From Variovorax paradoxus (lineage in GTDB: Bacteria > Pseudomonadota > Gammaproteobacteria > Burkholderiales > Burkholderiaceae_C): 64,000 nt of DNA. Below are positions 1-8,200 of the stretch, one piece after another. The position numbers and the translations under genes are program-made. The stretch covers positions 2,478,001-2,542,000 of the forward strand of contig NZ_CP102931.1 in NCBI RefSeq assembly GCF_024734665.1. Direction: 5' to 3'. How positions within the stretch are numbered: position 1 is the first letter of the stretch; each line of letters opens with the position of its first letter. The notes beneath the pieces are model-generated. The model saw only the letters and a program-made list of their open reading frames with translations, was not told the DNA's origin and did not search any database.

Positions 1-640
1 CGAGCAGCGCTTGTGCTGCGGCGCCGCGGCTGGCCGGCGTGCCCATGGCCTGCTGGATCACCATGAAGCGGCCCGGCAGCACGCGCACGCCGGGTGCGCG
101 CTGCGCTTCGCCTTCGAGCATCTGGCGGATGCCGGCTGCCACTTCGACTTCGCCGGAACGCAGCGCAGCAAGCGCCGGGCCCGCGCCCTGCAGCCGCACG
201 ATCTCGGCTGCCTTGATCTCGCGCGTGAGGAACAGGTCGTAGGCGCTGCCTGAGCCGACCGAGATGCGATGGCCCTTTGCATCGACCTGCGCGTTGTCGG
301 CGAGCGCCGAGGCTTCGGGCACGAGGTAGCTGCCTTCGATCAGCACATAGGGCGCGGTGAACAGCAGCCCCTCGCTGCGTGCGGGGTCGATGGCGAAGAA
401 GCCGATGTCGGCCTTTTCATTTTTGACAGCATCGACCGAAGCTGCCGCCTTCTCGAACACCACCAGCTCGACGCCCACGCCGAGCCGCCGTGCGAACTCT
501 CGCGCCAGATCGATCGAGACGCCTACCGGCTCGCCGCTGGTCGCGTCCTTGTTGGCGAGGATCGGGTTGCCGAGGTTGATCGAGGCGCGAAGCGTGCCGC
601 TGGGCGCGAAAGCGGAAACGAGGGCGGGGGAGATCGTCAT
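1..640 (-). CDS. Amino-acid-type (SBP_bac_3) solute-binding protein, 3' end outside window
   Basis: The 213 visible codons read as a PBPb/SBP_bac_3 periplasmic binding fold. It has an early 'GTLRASINLGNP' strand, 'GVSIDLAREFARRLGV' (the usual GxxxDLA motif near residue 50), 'KADIGFFAIDPAR' and 'LFTAPYVLIEGSYLV'. Family members bind amino acids or small organic acids for an ABC importer, or act as enzymes such as cyclohexadienyl dehydratase. The ATG at 638-640 is the only plausible start before the upstream gene ends. The protein then begins directly with the mature-like fold and shows no hydrophobic signal peptide, which is odd for a binding protein. The C-terminus lies beyond position 1. No permease or ATPase gene is visible, so the ligand is unknown. 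Confidence 0.75.
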   Translation of the reverse strand, partial: MTISPALVSAFAPSGTLRASINLGNPILANKDATSGEPVGVSIDLAREFARRLGVGVELVVFEKAAASVDAVKNEKADIGFFAIDPARSEGLLFTAPYVLIEGSYLVPEASALADNAQVDAKGHRISVGSGSAYDLFLTREIKAAEIVRLQGAGPALAALRSGEVEVAAGIRQMLEGEAQRAPGVRVLPGRFMVIQQAMGTPASRGAAAQALL

Positions 641-679
641 GGCGTGGTTCGTCGATGAGAGCGGGGGATGCGCGCCAGT

Positions 680-1510
680 TTACGGTGCCGTCAGCGGCTC
701 CAGCCCCGTCTTGGCGATGGTGGGCGCGGCAGCGGGCGAGTTGAGATAGCGGATCAGCTGCCGTGCCGCATCGGGTTGTTTCGATGCGGTGGCCACGCCG
801 GCAGAGAACACCGTCACCTGCTGCACTTCTGCCGGCAGAGGGCCGATGTAGTCGATGCCGGCGATGGGCAACAGCTCGCTCACCTGCTGCAGGCCGAGCG
901 CCGCGTCGCCGCGCGCTACCACTGTGCCGACGCGCTCGCTCAGGATGCGCCTGCTCTTGGGCTTGACCTGGTCTTCGATGCCGAGCTTCTTGAGCAGCTC
1001 GGTCTCGTAGTAGGTGCCGCTTGCGCTGGCCGAGTAGGCGATGGACGGGGCCGCGAGCAGCGTGCGCTTCAGCGCATCGACGGAACTGATGTCGGGCTTG
1101 GGCGCGCCCTTGCGCACTGCGAAGCCGATGGCCGAGCGCACCAGGTCGACCTGGCTGCCGGGCACGACCTTGCCCTGTGCGACGAGTGCATCGAGCGCGG
1201 GGCGAGCGAGGATCACAACGTCGGCCGGCTCGTTGCGCGCGAGGCGGCTGGGGATCGAGTCGTCGGCATTGCCCATCGAGGCGCCGTATGCCGTTTTCAC
1301 GGTGCGGCCGCTGCTGCGCTCGAACTCGGGGCGCAGGTCGTTGTAGGCGGCGGTGAAGCCGCCCGAGGTCATGACGTGGATGTCGCCACCGGCGGGCTTG
1401 CTGCCGCCGCCGAGGCTGCCGCAGCCGGCGAGTGCGAGGGCCGCAATCAGCGGAAGGGCTGCGCGGCGGGTGAGGGTGCGAAAGGAAGAAAAAAGAATGG
1501 GCTTCGTCAC
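680..1510 (-). CDS. ModA-like extracytoplasmic solute-binding lipoprotein
   Basis: 276 codons starting at GTG (1508-1510), chosen because a GGAG ribosome site sits 6 bases upstream and no nearer ATG fits. The N-terminus is a basic stretch, a hydrophobic segment and a lipobox (LALAGC), so export as a lipoprotein is likely. The mature part has the ModA/PBP2 look: 'VMTSGGFTAAYNDLRPEFE', 'DVVILARPALDALVAQGK', 'RSAIGFAVRKGAPKPDISS' and 'AYSASASGTYYETELLKKLG'. ModA proteins bind oxyanions, but many relatives of this length bind other ligands and the molybdate pocket cannot be confirmed by eye. It lies 39 bases upstream of the first binding-protein gene, in the same direction, and may be co-transcribed with it. 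Confidence 0.72.
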   Translation of the reverse strand: MTKPILFSSFRTLTRRAALPLIAALALAGCGSLGGGSKPAGGDIHVMTSGGFTAAYNDLRPEFERSSGRTVKTAYGASMGNADDSIPSRLARNEPADVVILARPALDALVAQGKVVPGSQVDLVRSAIGFAVRKGAPKPDISSVDALKRTLLAAPSIAYSASASGTYYETELLKKLGIEDQVKPKSRRILSERVGTVVARGDAALGLQQVSELLPIAGIDYIGPLPAEVQQVTVFSAGVATASKQPDAARQLIRYLNSPAAAPTIAKTGLEPLTAP

Positions 1511-1609
1511 GATGTCTCCAGAAGGAAGGAAGCGGCGGCGTGGGCGCCGCCTGCTACTGCCATCGTAGAAGCCGTGGCTGTCATTCGGCCTTCAGCGGAT
1601 TCGGGGTTA

Positions 1610-1810
1610 TCACTGAGGGGATGACGCAGGCTCGTCGGGCTTGCCCGCGTCCGCGGCGGGCAGCCTTCCTCGCCTGGCCAGCCCTTCGCGCAGCAGGAAC
1701 TCGACCTGCGCGTTCGCGCTTCGCAGCTCCTGCGCCGCCAGGCGTTCGATCTCGGCCCACAGGGCCGGATCGATGCGCAGGGGGTAGGATTTTTTTCCGG
1801 GACTGGCCAT
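1610..1810 (-). CDS. Arc/MetJ-like ribbon-helix-helix DNA-binding protein
   Basis: A 66-residue basic protein. Residues about 7-44 fit an Arc-type ribbon-helix-helix: a short strand (KSYPLRID) followed by two helices (PALWAEIERLAAQEL and SANAQVEFLLREGL). Such proteins bind palindromic operators as dimers or tetramers. It starts 24 bases after the SPFH gene stop and reads in the same direction, so the two are probably one transcript. There is no clear Shine-Dalgarno site, which fits translational coupling. A perfect 16-base palindrome lies in the promoter of this pair, and autoregulation by this protein is an attractive inference. It could alternatively be an antitoxin-like orphan, but no toxin gene is adjacent. 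Confidence 0.7.
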   Translation of the reverse strand: MASPGKKSYPLRIDPALWAEIERLAAQELRSANAQVEFLLREGLARRGRLPAADAGKPDEPASSPQ

Positions 1811-1834
1811 CGGGTGCGGGTAGAGAGACGGGCT

Positions 1835-2731
1835 TCAGGTGTACAGCGTACCGGTGTTGACCACGGGCTGCGTCTCTCGGTCGGAGCACAGCACCACCAG
1901 CAGGTTCGACACCATCGAGGCCTTGCGCTCGTCGTCCAGCACCACGAGATTGCGCTCCGACAGGCCCTTGAGCGCTGCCTCGACCATGCCGACCGCGCCA
2001 GCCACGATCTGGTGCCGCGCGCTGACGATGGCCACCGCCTGCTGGCGGCGCAGCATCACCTGAGCGATCTCGGGGGCGTAGGCGAGGTGGGTGAGCTTGG
2101 CGTCGAGCACTTCGACTCCCGCGCTGGCAAAGCGCTGGTTCAGCTCGTCCTTGAGTGCATCGGCCACCGTGTCGAGCCCGGCGCGCAGCGTGGTTTCTTC
2201 GCTCTGCAGGTCGTCGCCGCTGTCGTAGGCATAGAGAGTGGCAAGGTGGCGGATGGCCGCTTCGGCCTGGATGGCGACGAACTTGTTGTAGTCGTCGATC
2301 TCGAACACGGCCTGCGCCGTGTCGTAGACCCTCCACACCACTGCCGCGCCGATCTCCACCGGGTTGCCGCGCTTGTCGTTCACTTTCAGCGGCGGTGTGT
2401 TGAGGTTGCGTGCGCGCAGCGAGATCTTCTGGCCGCTTTGCAGCGGGTTGGTCCAGCGCAGGCCCTCGGTGCGGTCGGTGCCCTGGTACTCGCCGAACAG
2501 CGTGAGGATGATGCCCTCGTTGGGCTGCAGCATGTAGAGGCCGGGGATCAGCACGAGGCCGATCACGATCAGCAGAATGCTCATGGGCAGCGGCATCAGG
2601 CGCTGCACCAGCGCCCATATGCCGACAGCGATCAGCAGCAGCACCACGGCCGACACGCCGTAGCCGTTGATCGACCGGTAGGGGCGCTCCTTGCGGACCT
2701 TGCGCGGTGTTGTGGGGGTCTTCTCTTGCAT
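1835..2731 (-). CDS. SPFH/band 7 (stomatin-prohibitin) membrane protein
   Basis: A 298-residue protein with two N-terminal membrane segments (about residues 27-44 and 48-65) followed by an SPFH domain. Family features are '[16 protein letters not shown]', '[18 protein letters not shown]', '[18 protein letters not shown]' and '[20 protein letters not shown]'. SPFH proteins form large membrane scaffolds that influence proteases and local lipid organisation. The ATG at 2729-2731 has a good GGAGG site 6 bases upstream. A promoter with an embedded palindrome precedes it, and an Arc-like regulator gene follows 24 bases downstream. The usual NfeD partner is not adjacent. Confidence 0.88.
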   Translation of the reverse strand: MQEKTPTTPRKVRKERPYRSINGYGVSAVVLLLIAVGIWALVQRLMPLPMSILLIVIGLVLIPGLYMLQPNEGIILTLFGEYQGTDRTEGLRWTNPLQSGQKISLRARNLNTPPLKVNDKRGNPVEIGAAVVWRVYDTAQAVFEIDDYNKFVAIQAEAAIRHLATLYAYDSGDDLQSEETTLRAGLDTVADALKDELNQRFASAGVEVLDAKLTHLAYAPEIAQVMLRRQQAVAIVSARHQIVAGAVGMVEAALKGLSERNLVVLDDERKASMVSNLLVVLCSDRETQPVVNTGTLYT

Positions 2732-2744
2732 GTAGCCTCCGTTA

Positions 2745-2783
2745 AAAGTGATATCACTTTAATATCTTTTTGAAGGCAGTCAA
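2745..2783 (-). promoter_or_regulatory. Promoter of the SPFH-Arc pair with a 16-base perfect palindrome
   Basis: Reading on the minus strand, TTGACT (2778-2783) and TAAAGT (2756-2761) form a sigma-70-like promoter with a 16-base spacer. The palindrome AAAGTGATATCACTTT (2745-2760) covers the -10 element and the expected start point, a classic repressor position. The GGAGG site and ATG of the SPFH gene follow at once. The cognate regulator is inferred, not shown, to be the Arc-like protein encoded at 1610-1810. Confidence 0.6.
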
Positions 2784-2898
2784 GATGTTTTCGATGCGAG
2801 GGCCGCTTCGCCGTTCGAAAGTAAAGGCGGCTTGCTTTACCCCGGGTTTACGGGCTCGCAACGCCCGGGACAGCTGCCGCGCCTGAAATGCGCGGTGG

Positions 2899-2924
2899 TC
2901 CTTCGAGGGCCAGGCATCGAAGGA
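2899..2924 (+). promoter_or_regulatory. Hairpin sequestering the ribosome-binding site of the Spy-like gene
   Basis: TCCTTCGA (2899-2906) and TCGAAGGA (2917-2924) are perfect complements around a 10-base loop. The AAGGA Shine-Dalgarno core of the downstream gene lies entirely in the 3' arm, 7 bases before the ATG at 2932. Folding in the mRNA would hide the ribosome site. Whether this works as a thermosensor or another translational switch is inference. Confidence 0.5.
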
Positions 2925-2931
2925 ACCCGCA

Positions 2932-3417
2932 ATGATGATGAATCGACCCCTGCAACGCTTCGCGCTCGCCGCAGCCCTTGTCGCCGTGAGCGGCCACTGC
3001 TTTGCGCAATTCGGCGGTGGCGGTGGCATGGGCGGAGGCCGGCGCGGCACGCGGCCCGACAGCACGACGAGCCCGCGCACAGGCGATGGCCTGTCCACGC
3101 CGGCAACCGCTTCGGGCAAAGTCCGCGACAAGCTCTACGACCTGCGCGTGCAGCTCATGATCACGCCCGAGCAGTCACAGCTATGGGACCGTCTCTCCGA
3201 TGCGGTGTGGGATATGGCCAGCCGCGCCGGCATGACCGCTGCGGCGCCACCAGACGACCAGACCGTCGTGCAGTTCGCACAGCAGCGCGCCGCGCAGGCG
3301 CAAGACCGCGCCCGGCGCACGCAGGCAGTGAGCGATGCGCTGTCGAAGCTCTACGACTTAATGACGCCCGAGCAGCGCCACACGGCCGACCAGAACCTGC
3401 CGGCCGTCATTCCCTGA
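2932..3417 (+). CDS. Spy/CpxP-like periplasmic LTXXQ-motif protein
   Basis: A 161-residue protein with a signal peptide ending around GHCFA-Q (residue 25), a Gly-rich linker, and a helical core. The core carries two LTxxQ-like motifs: MITPEQSQLWDRL near residue 76 and LYDLMTPEQRHTADQ near residue 141. Spy and CpxP are periplasmic chaperones or envelope-stress sensors with this motif pair, so a stress-related role is likely, though relatives in this group are poorly characterised. Three ATG codons occur in a row; the first (2932) is best spaced from AAGGA. That ribosome site lies inside a hairpin. The gene converges on a methyltransferase gene, with a 10-bp inverted repeat spanning both stop codons. 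Confidence 0.72.
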   Translation: MMMNRPLQRFALAAALVAVSGHCFAQFGGGGGMGGGRRGTRPDSTTSPRTGDGLSTPATASGKVRDKLYDLRVQLMITPEQSQLWDRLSDAVWDMASRAGMTAAAPPDDQTVVQFAQQRAAQAQDRARRTQAVSDALSKLYDLMTPEQRHTADQNLPAVIP

Positions 3418-3446
3418 TCGGCACGATGCATCAGCGGCCGATCAGG
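3413..3446. terminator. Inverted repeat between convergent genes, covering both stop codons
   Basis: CCTGATCGGC (3413-3422) is perfectly complementary to GCCGATCAGG (3437-3446), with a 14-base loop that itself contains the palindrome GATGCATC. The plus-strand gene stop (TGA, 3415-3417) lies in one arm and the minus-strand gene stop in the other. There is no T-run, so a bidirectional transcript-end stabiliser is as likely as an intrinsic terminator. Confidence 0.45.
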
Positions 3447-4212
3447 TGATGAGGTCGAAGCAGCAGCCCGCGTAGTACGGCTTGTCCCCGCCGTCGACGA
3501 AGGGCACCTCGATAGGCTTGCCTTCGTTGCGCCACACATCCCGCTTCCTGTAGCCCGAGCGCGCGAGATCGGCCAGCAGCTCATCGTGGTGCTGGATGCG
3601 ATAAGGGCACACGGCCACGCCGATGCTGTTGAGCGTGTAGATCGTGCGCTCGGGGTGCACGGCCGTGGTGTTCATGATGATGCGCCTGGGCTTCACGGCC
3701 AGTGCGGAAAGAATCGCGTCCATGCGCACCGGCAGGTACTGCAGGCTGCCCGACACATACAGCACGTCACAGCCGCTCGCATCGCGGTAGTCGGTGGTGA
3801 AGCCGAGCTGCTCTGTCGCTTCGCGCTTGACGGCCATTGCGCGGCCGCTCTCGACCACGCCGGGCACGTCGCACACGGTCCAGCGCAGGGTGTCGGGATA
3901 GCTGAGTACGCGGCGGAAGGCGTAGTACTTGATGCCGACGTGCCCGCCCAGGTCGAACACGCGCGTCAGGCCCGCATCGATGGAGCGGCCCAGCCAGAAG
4001 AGGCCGGGGTAGTCGTAGAAATAGATCTGCGGGCTGTAGAGCTCGCCCGCGTCGGCATTGGCGTAGCCGACGGCCTTGCTTGGCGGTGCGCCAGCCTCGG
4101 CCGCCGCGAAGCTCTCGAACGAACCCATGAAGAGGTTCTCGTCCGTGTTGTTCAGGAACTTGCGCCTGTACGCACTTTCGCGGGGAGGAAACTGCAGAAG
4201 GCTTGAAAGCAT
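3442..4212 (-). CDS. Putative SAM-dependent methyltransferase, TIGR04325 family
   Basis: A 256-residue protein that begins with the typical 'NTDENLFMGSFESFAAAEA' region. It has a Rossmann-type motif I-like segment 'RVFDLGGHVGIKYYAFRR', then 'WTVCDVPGVVESGRAMA' and 'CDVLYVSGSLQYLPVRMD'. These match the LIC12133/TIGR04325 putative methyltransferases, often found in surface polysaccharide loci, whose substrate is generally unknown. The length is normal for the family. No glycan gene cluster is visible here, so this is an isolated copy. The ATG at 4210-4212 is used. The only downstream neighbour is the convergent Spy-like gene. Confidence 0.75.
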   Translation of the reverse strand: MLSSLLQFPPRESAYRRKFLNNTDENLFMGSFESFAAAEAGAPPSKAVGYANADAGELYSPQIYFYDYPGLFWLGRSIDAGLTRVFDLGGHVGIKYYAFRRVLSYPDTLRWTVCDVPGVVESGRAMAVKREATEQLGFTTDYRDASGCDVLYVSGSLQYLPVRMDAILSALAVKPRRIIMNTTAVHPERTIYTLNSIGVAVCPYRIQHHDELLADLARSGYRKRDVWRNEGKPIEVPFVDGGDKPYYAGCCFDLIT

Positions 4213-4302
4213 CTATTTCTCCGGTGGCATGCCCATTCTGGGCGCAACCGGAGCATTCGAGAGCTATAGCCCAGTGCCGTTGGGGCGGTTACCCCATGGA
4301 GG

Positions 4303-5202
4303 TTACATACCGCTCGCCAGCGCCGCCGCAGCCGCCCGCGTCTCCACCCCCAGCTTCTCGAAGATGTGCTCCAGGTGCTTGTTCACCGTGCGCGGGCTGG
4401 TGCCGAGGATCTCGCCAATGTCGCGGTTGGTCTTGCCCTTGGCGAGCCAAGACAGTACCTCGGTCTCGCGCGGCGTGAGTGCGGCATCGGCCAGGCGGGC
4501 CGCCGGCCCTTCGCGCTGGATGGCGAAGAGCAGCATCGTCTCGCCGAGCGCCGCCGCGCCGAGGTTGCGCACCGACAGCCGCATGCCCGTGGCGGTGCCA
4601 ATGGCAATGGCCGCGCCCGGCACCAGCGCCGGTTCCAGCGATGCGGGCAGCAGGCCCGGCGCCACCGGGTCTTCCAGCGCATGCAGCCACAGCGCGGCCT
4701 GCGGCGAGCGCCACGCGATGCGCCCGCGCGTATCGACGAACACCACTCCCATGCCGGCCACGTCGACAGCGTCTCGCGCCATGCGCGTGATGCGGGCGTT
4801 GCGCGCGTGCGTGTGCAGCCGCGCCAGCACCTCCTGCGCGCGGATGGGCTTCACCACGTAGTCGACGCCGCCGCATTCGAAGCCCTCGACCACGTGCGAG
4901 GTTTCCGAAAGCCCCGTCATGAACAGCACCGGGATGTGCGCCCATGCCGGGTTGGCCTTGATGCGCCTGCAGGTCTCGAAGCCCGAGAGGCCGGGCATCA
5001 GGCCGTCGAGCAATATCGCGTCGGGCACCACCAGTTCGAGCCGCTGCAGCGCGGCCTCGCCGTCGGCCGCTACCAGCACGGTGTAGCCGCTGGCCTCCAG
5101 CGTGTCGCACAGCATGCCGAGGCTGCTGGGTGCGTCGTCCACCACCAGCACCACGGGGCGTTCGGATGATGATGGCGATTCAGGGGGCGAGGGTGTCTGC
5201 AT
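4303..5202 (-). CDS. Two-component response regulator, REC plus LuxR-type HTH
   Basis: A 299-residue protein. The receiver domain covers about residues 17-135, with acidic D22/D23, phospho-acceptor D66 (DAILLDGLMPG), T96 and K118 (VVKPI). A PAS-like linker (about 140-230, 'MGVVFVDTRGRIAWRSPQA') leads to a LuxR/GerE HTH at about 240-295, with 'LTPRETEVLSWLAKGKTNRDI' features. The start chosen is ATG 5200-5202, just before the REC fold, so the gene overlaps the end of the kinase gene by 23 bases and translation is probably coupled. It is the expected partner of the NCS1-kinase fusion. The divergent urt-fmd genes are the obvious candidate targets (inference). Confidence 0.88.
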   Translation of the reverse strand: MQTPSPPESPSSSERPVVLVVDDAPSSLGMLCDTLEASGYTVLVAADGEAALQRLELVVPDAILLDGLMPGLSGFETCRRIKANPAWAHIPVLFMTGLSETSHVVEGFECGGVDYVVKPIRAQEVLARLHTHARNARITRMARDAVDVAGMGVVFVDTRGRIAWRSPQAALWLHALEDPVAPGLLPASLEPALVPGAAIAIGTATGMRLSVRNLGAAALGETMLLFAIQREGPAARLADAALTPRETEVLSWLAKGKTNRDIGEILGTSPRTVNKHLEHIFEKLGVETRAAAAALASGM

Positions 5203-8200
5203 CTTCAGCCAGTGCGTTGCGGAGGTTGTCGAGTTCGAAGCGCGTGACCATGCCGCGCAGCCAGGTGCAGGTCGATGCCGCTGCGGGCGAGGCGGCCGCC
5301 AGCCGGTCGAGCGCCGTGTGCAGGCCGCGCACATGGCCCATCTGCACGAGGCGCATGAGTTCGGCTCTGTCGTCTTCCGAAAGTGCGAGTTGGCGCGGGC
5401 GCTGCGGCGTGTCTTCTGCAGCGGCGGGCGGCAATGCATCGCTGCCCGACAGCCATTCGAGGCCGAGGTGCCGCTCCAGCGTGGCGATCAGCGCCGACTC
5501 GATCACCGGCTTGCCCACAAAGGCCTGGCAGTCCGCCGCGCGCAGCCGCTCGCTCTGGTTCTCGAACATGTTGGCCGAGACGATGATGATCGGGATGTCG
5601 CGAAAGCCCGAGGCGCGCACCGACGCGGCGGTCTGCCAGCCGTCCATGTCGTCCATCGTCAGGTCGAGCAGGATGGCCGAGGGCAGCTCCTCGCGCAGGC
5701 TGTCGAGGCACTCGGTGCCGCTTGCGGCCTCGCGCACCTCGAAGCCCAGCGGCGCGAGCATGCCGGCGAGCATCTGGCGTTGCACGGGCTGGTCGTCCAC
5801 CACCAGCAGCGTGCGGCGTGCGCCGATGTAGCCCGACACGGGTTGCCGCAGCGCGCCGGCCTTGCTGGCCTGCGGGCCGGGGTCGGCCACCTCGCGCAGG
5901 TACACCCGCACGCTGAATGTGCTGCCTTGCGAAGAGGTAGAGGCCAGCTTGAGCTCGCCGCCCATCAGCGAAGTGAGCAGCCCGGTGATCGTGAGGCCCA
6001 GCCCCGTGCCGGGCTCTCCGCGGCGGCGGCCCGCCGCGCCGCGCTCGAAGGGCAGGAAGATGCGCTGATGGTCCTGCGCCGCCACGCCGATGCCGGTGTC
6101 GACCACGTCGAAGCGCAGCACCTCGCGCCGCGCATCCACATGCAGCGTGACGGTGCCGCTGTCGGTAAAGCGCACTGCGTTCGTCAGCAGGTTGATGAGA
6201 ATCTGCCGCAGCCACTTCGCATCGGCATGCACCCATGGCGGCAACTGCCCGGCGTGCGTGAAGACGAAGGCCAGGCCCTTGTTCTCTGCCTGCGGCCGCA
6301 CCATGTGCACGAGCTGGTCTAGAAAGGCCGGCAGCGCGAGCGGCGCGGGCTCCAGCTGCAGCCTGCCGGCCTCGATGCGCGCCAGGTCGAGCAGGCCATC
6401 GATCAGGCCCAGCATGTGCTCGCCGCTGCGGTGAATGGTCTGCACCGCCTCGCGCGGCGGCGTCACGGCGTCGCCCTTGAGCAGGATCTGCGAGTAGCCC
6501 AGGATGCTGTTGAGCGGCGTGCGCAGCTCGTGCGTCATGCCGGCTACGTAGCGCGTCTTGGCCTGGTTCGCAGCCTCGGCGGCTTCCTTGGCGGTCTGCA
6601 GTGCGGCATCGGTGCGGCGGTGTGCCTCGATCTCCAGCGCGAGCAGGTTGTTGTGGCGGTTCGATTCTTCCTGTGCCATCTGCCGGCTTTCGCTGCCCAG
6701 CACCACCCACCACGCGGCCACCGCGGCCACGACGGAGAGCAGCGCGAACACTTTCAGGAAGGCCGTCGCCATGACCGAATCGCTGGTGCCCGCCAGTGCC
6801 TCCTGCGCGTAGACCACGCCCACCACTGTGGCCAGCAATGCGATCAACGAAGCCGCTATCAGCAGGTAGTGCGCCACGCGAAAGTTCAGCCGCGCCGACA
6901 GCGCCGGAGGCAGCAGCGCCTGCAGCCAGCCGCTCATCTGCTCGGCCGCGCGCGAATTGGTCTTGCAGCGGTCGTGGCAGCGCGATTCGAGCGTGCAGCA
7001 CAGCGAGCAGATCGGCGCGCTGTAGGCCGGGCAATGCGCCATGTCTTCAGACTCGAAGCTGTTGTCGCACACCGAGCACTTCACGCTCTGGCCCGGCTTC
7101 CAGCGGTCGATGTCTGTGCGCGCGAGGTAGTAGCGCCCGCGCGTACGCCAGGCCAGCAGCGGAGACACGGCCATGGCCGTCACCAGCGCGATGAAGGGCG
7201 AGAAGGCGCGGGCCCAATGCCCCAGTACGCCCGAGTAGGCCAGCATGGCGAGCGCAGCCGCCACCAGCATCGCCATCAGCCCCACCGGGTTGATGTCGTA
7301 CAGGTGCGCGCGCTTGAACTCGATGGTCTTCGGGCTCCAGCCCAGCGGCTTGTTGATGACCAGGTCGGCCACCAGCGCGCCGACCCATGCGATGGCGATG
7401 TTGCTGTAGAAGCCCAGCACGTGTTCGAGCGCCGCGAACACACCCAGCGCCATCAGCAATATCGCGATGACCACGTTGAACACCAGCCACACCACGCGCC
7501 CCGGGTGGCTGTGCGTGAGCCGCGCGAAGAAGTTAGACCACGCGAGCGAACCCGCATAGGCGTTCGTCAGGTTGATCTTCATCTGCGAGATCACCACGAA
7601 CAGCACCGTGATGCCCAGCACCCAGGCCGGGTCGCGCAGCACGTACGAGAAGCCCGTGAGGTACATCTGCGTGGGCTCGATCGCATGGTTGGCCGGAATC
7701 TCGTGCTGCAGCGCCAGGAAGGCCAGGAACGCGCCGCCCATCATCTTCAGCATGCCCGGCACGATCCAGCCCGGCCCGGCGATGAGCACCGCGGTCCACC
7801 AGCGGCCACTGTTGGCGGCTGTCTTCTCGGGCAAAAAGCGCAGGTAGTCGACCTGCTCGCCGATCTGCACCACCAGCGAGAAGGCCACCGTGGCGGCGGC
7901 GCCGAACATCAGCGGATCGAAGCCGCTGCTGTCCGAAGTGCGGCCGACCAGGCTGGTGAAGTCGGCGTACAGCTCGGGCTTCTTCACCAGCACTGCGATG
8001 AAGGGGCAGACGAACAGCACGATCCAGATCGGCTGCGTCCACAGCTGCAGCCCCGATATGAGCGTGATGCCCCGCGCCACCAGCGGAATGATGACGATCG
8101 ACGACACCATGTACAGCAGCCACAGCGGCCAGTCGAGGTACATCTGCAGCGCCAGCGCGAGGATGGCCGCCTCCAGCGCGAAGAAGATGAAGGTGAAGCT

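Noticed and set aside
2754..3131. Minus-strand 125-codon frame upstream of the SPFH gene
   Set aside because: It covers the SPFH promoter and palindrome and is antisense to the Spy-like gene; no fold or ribosome site.
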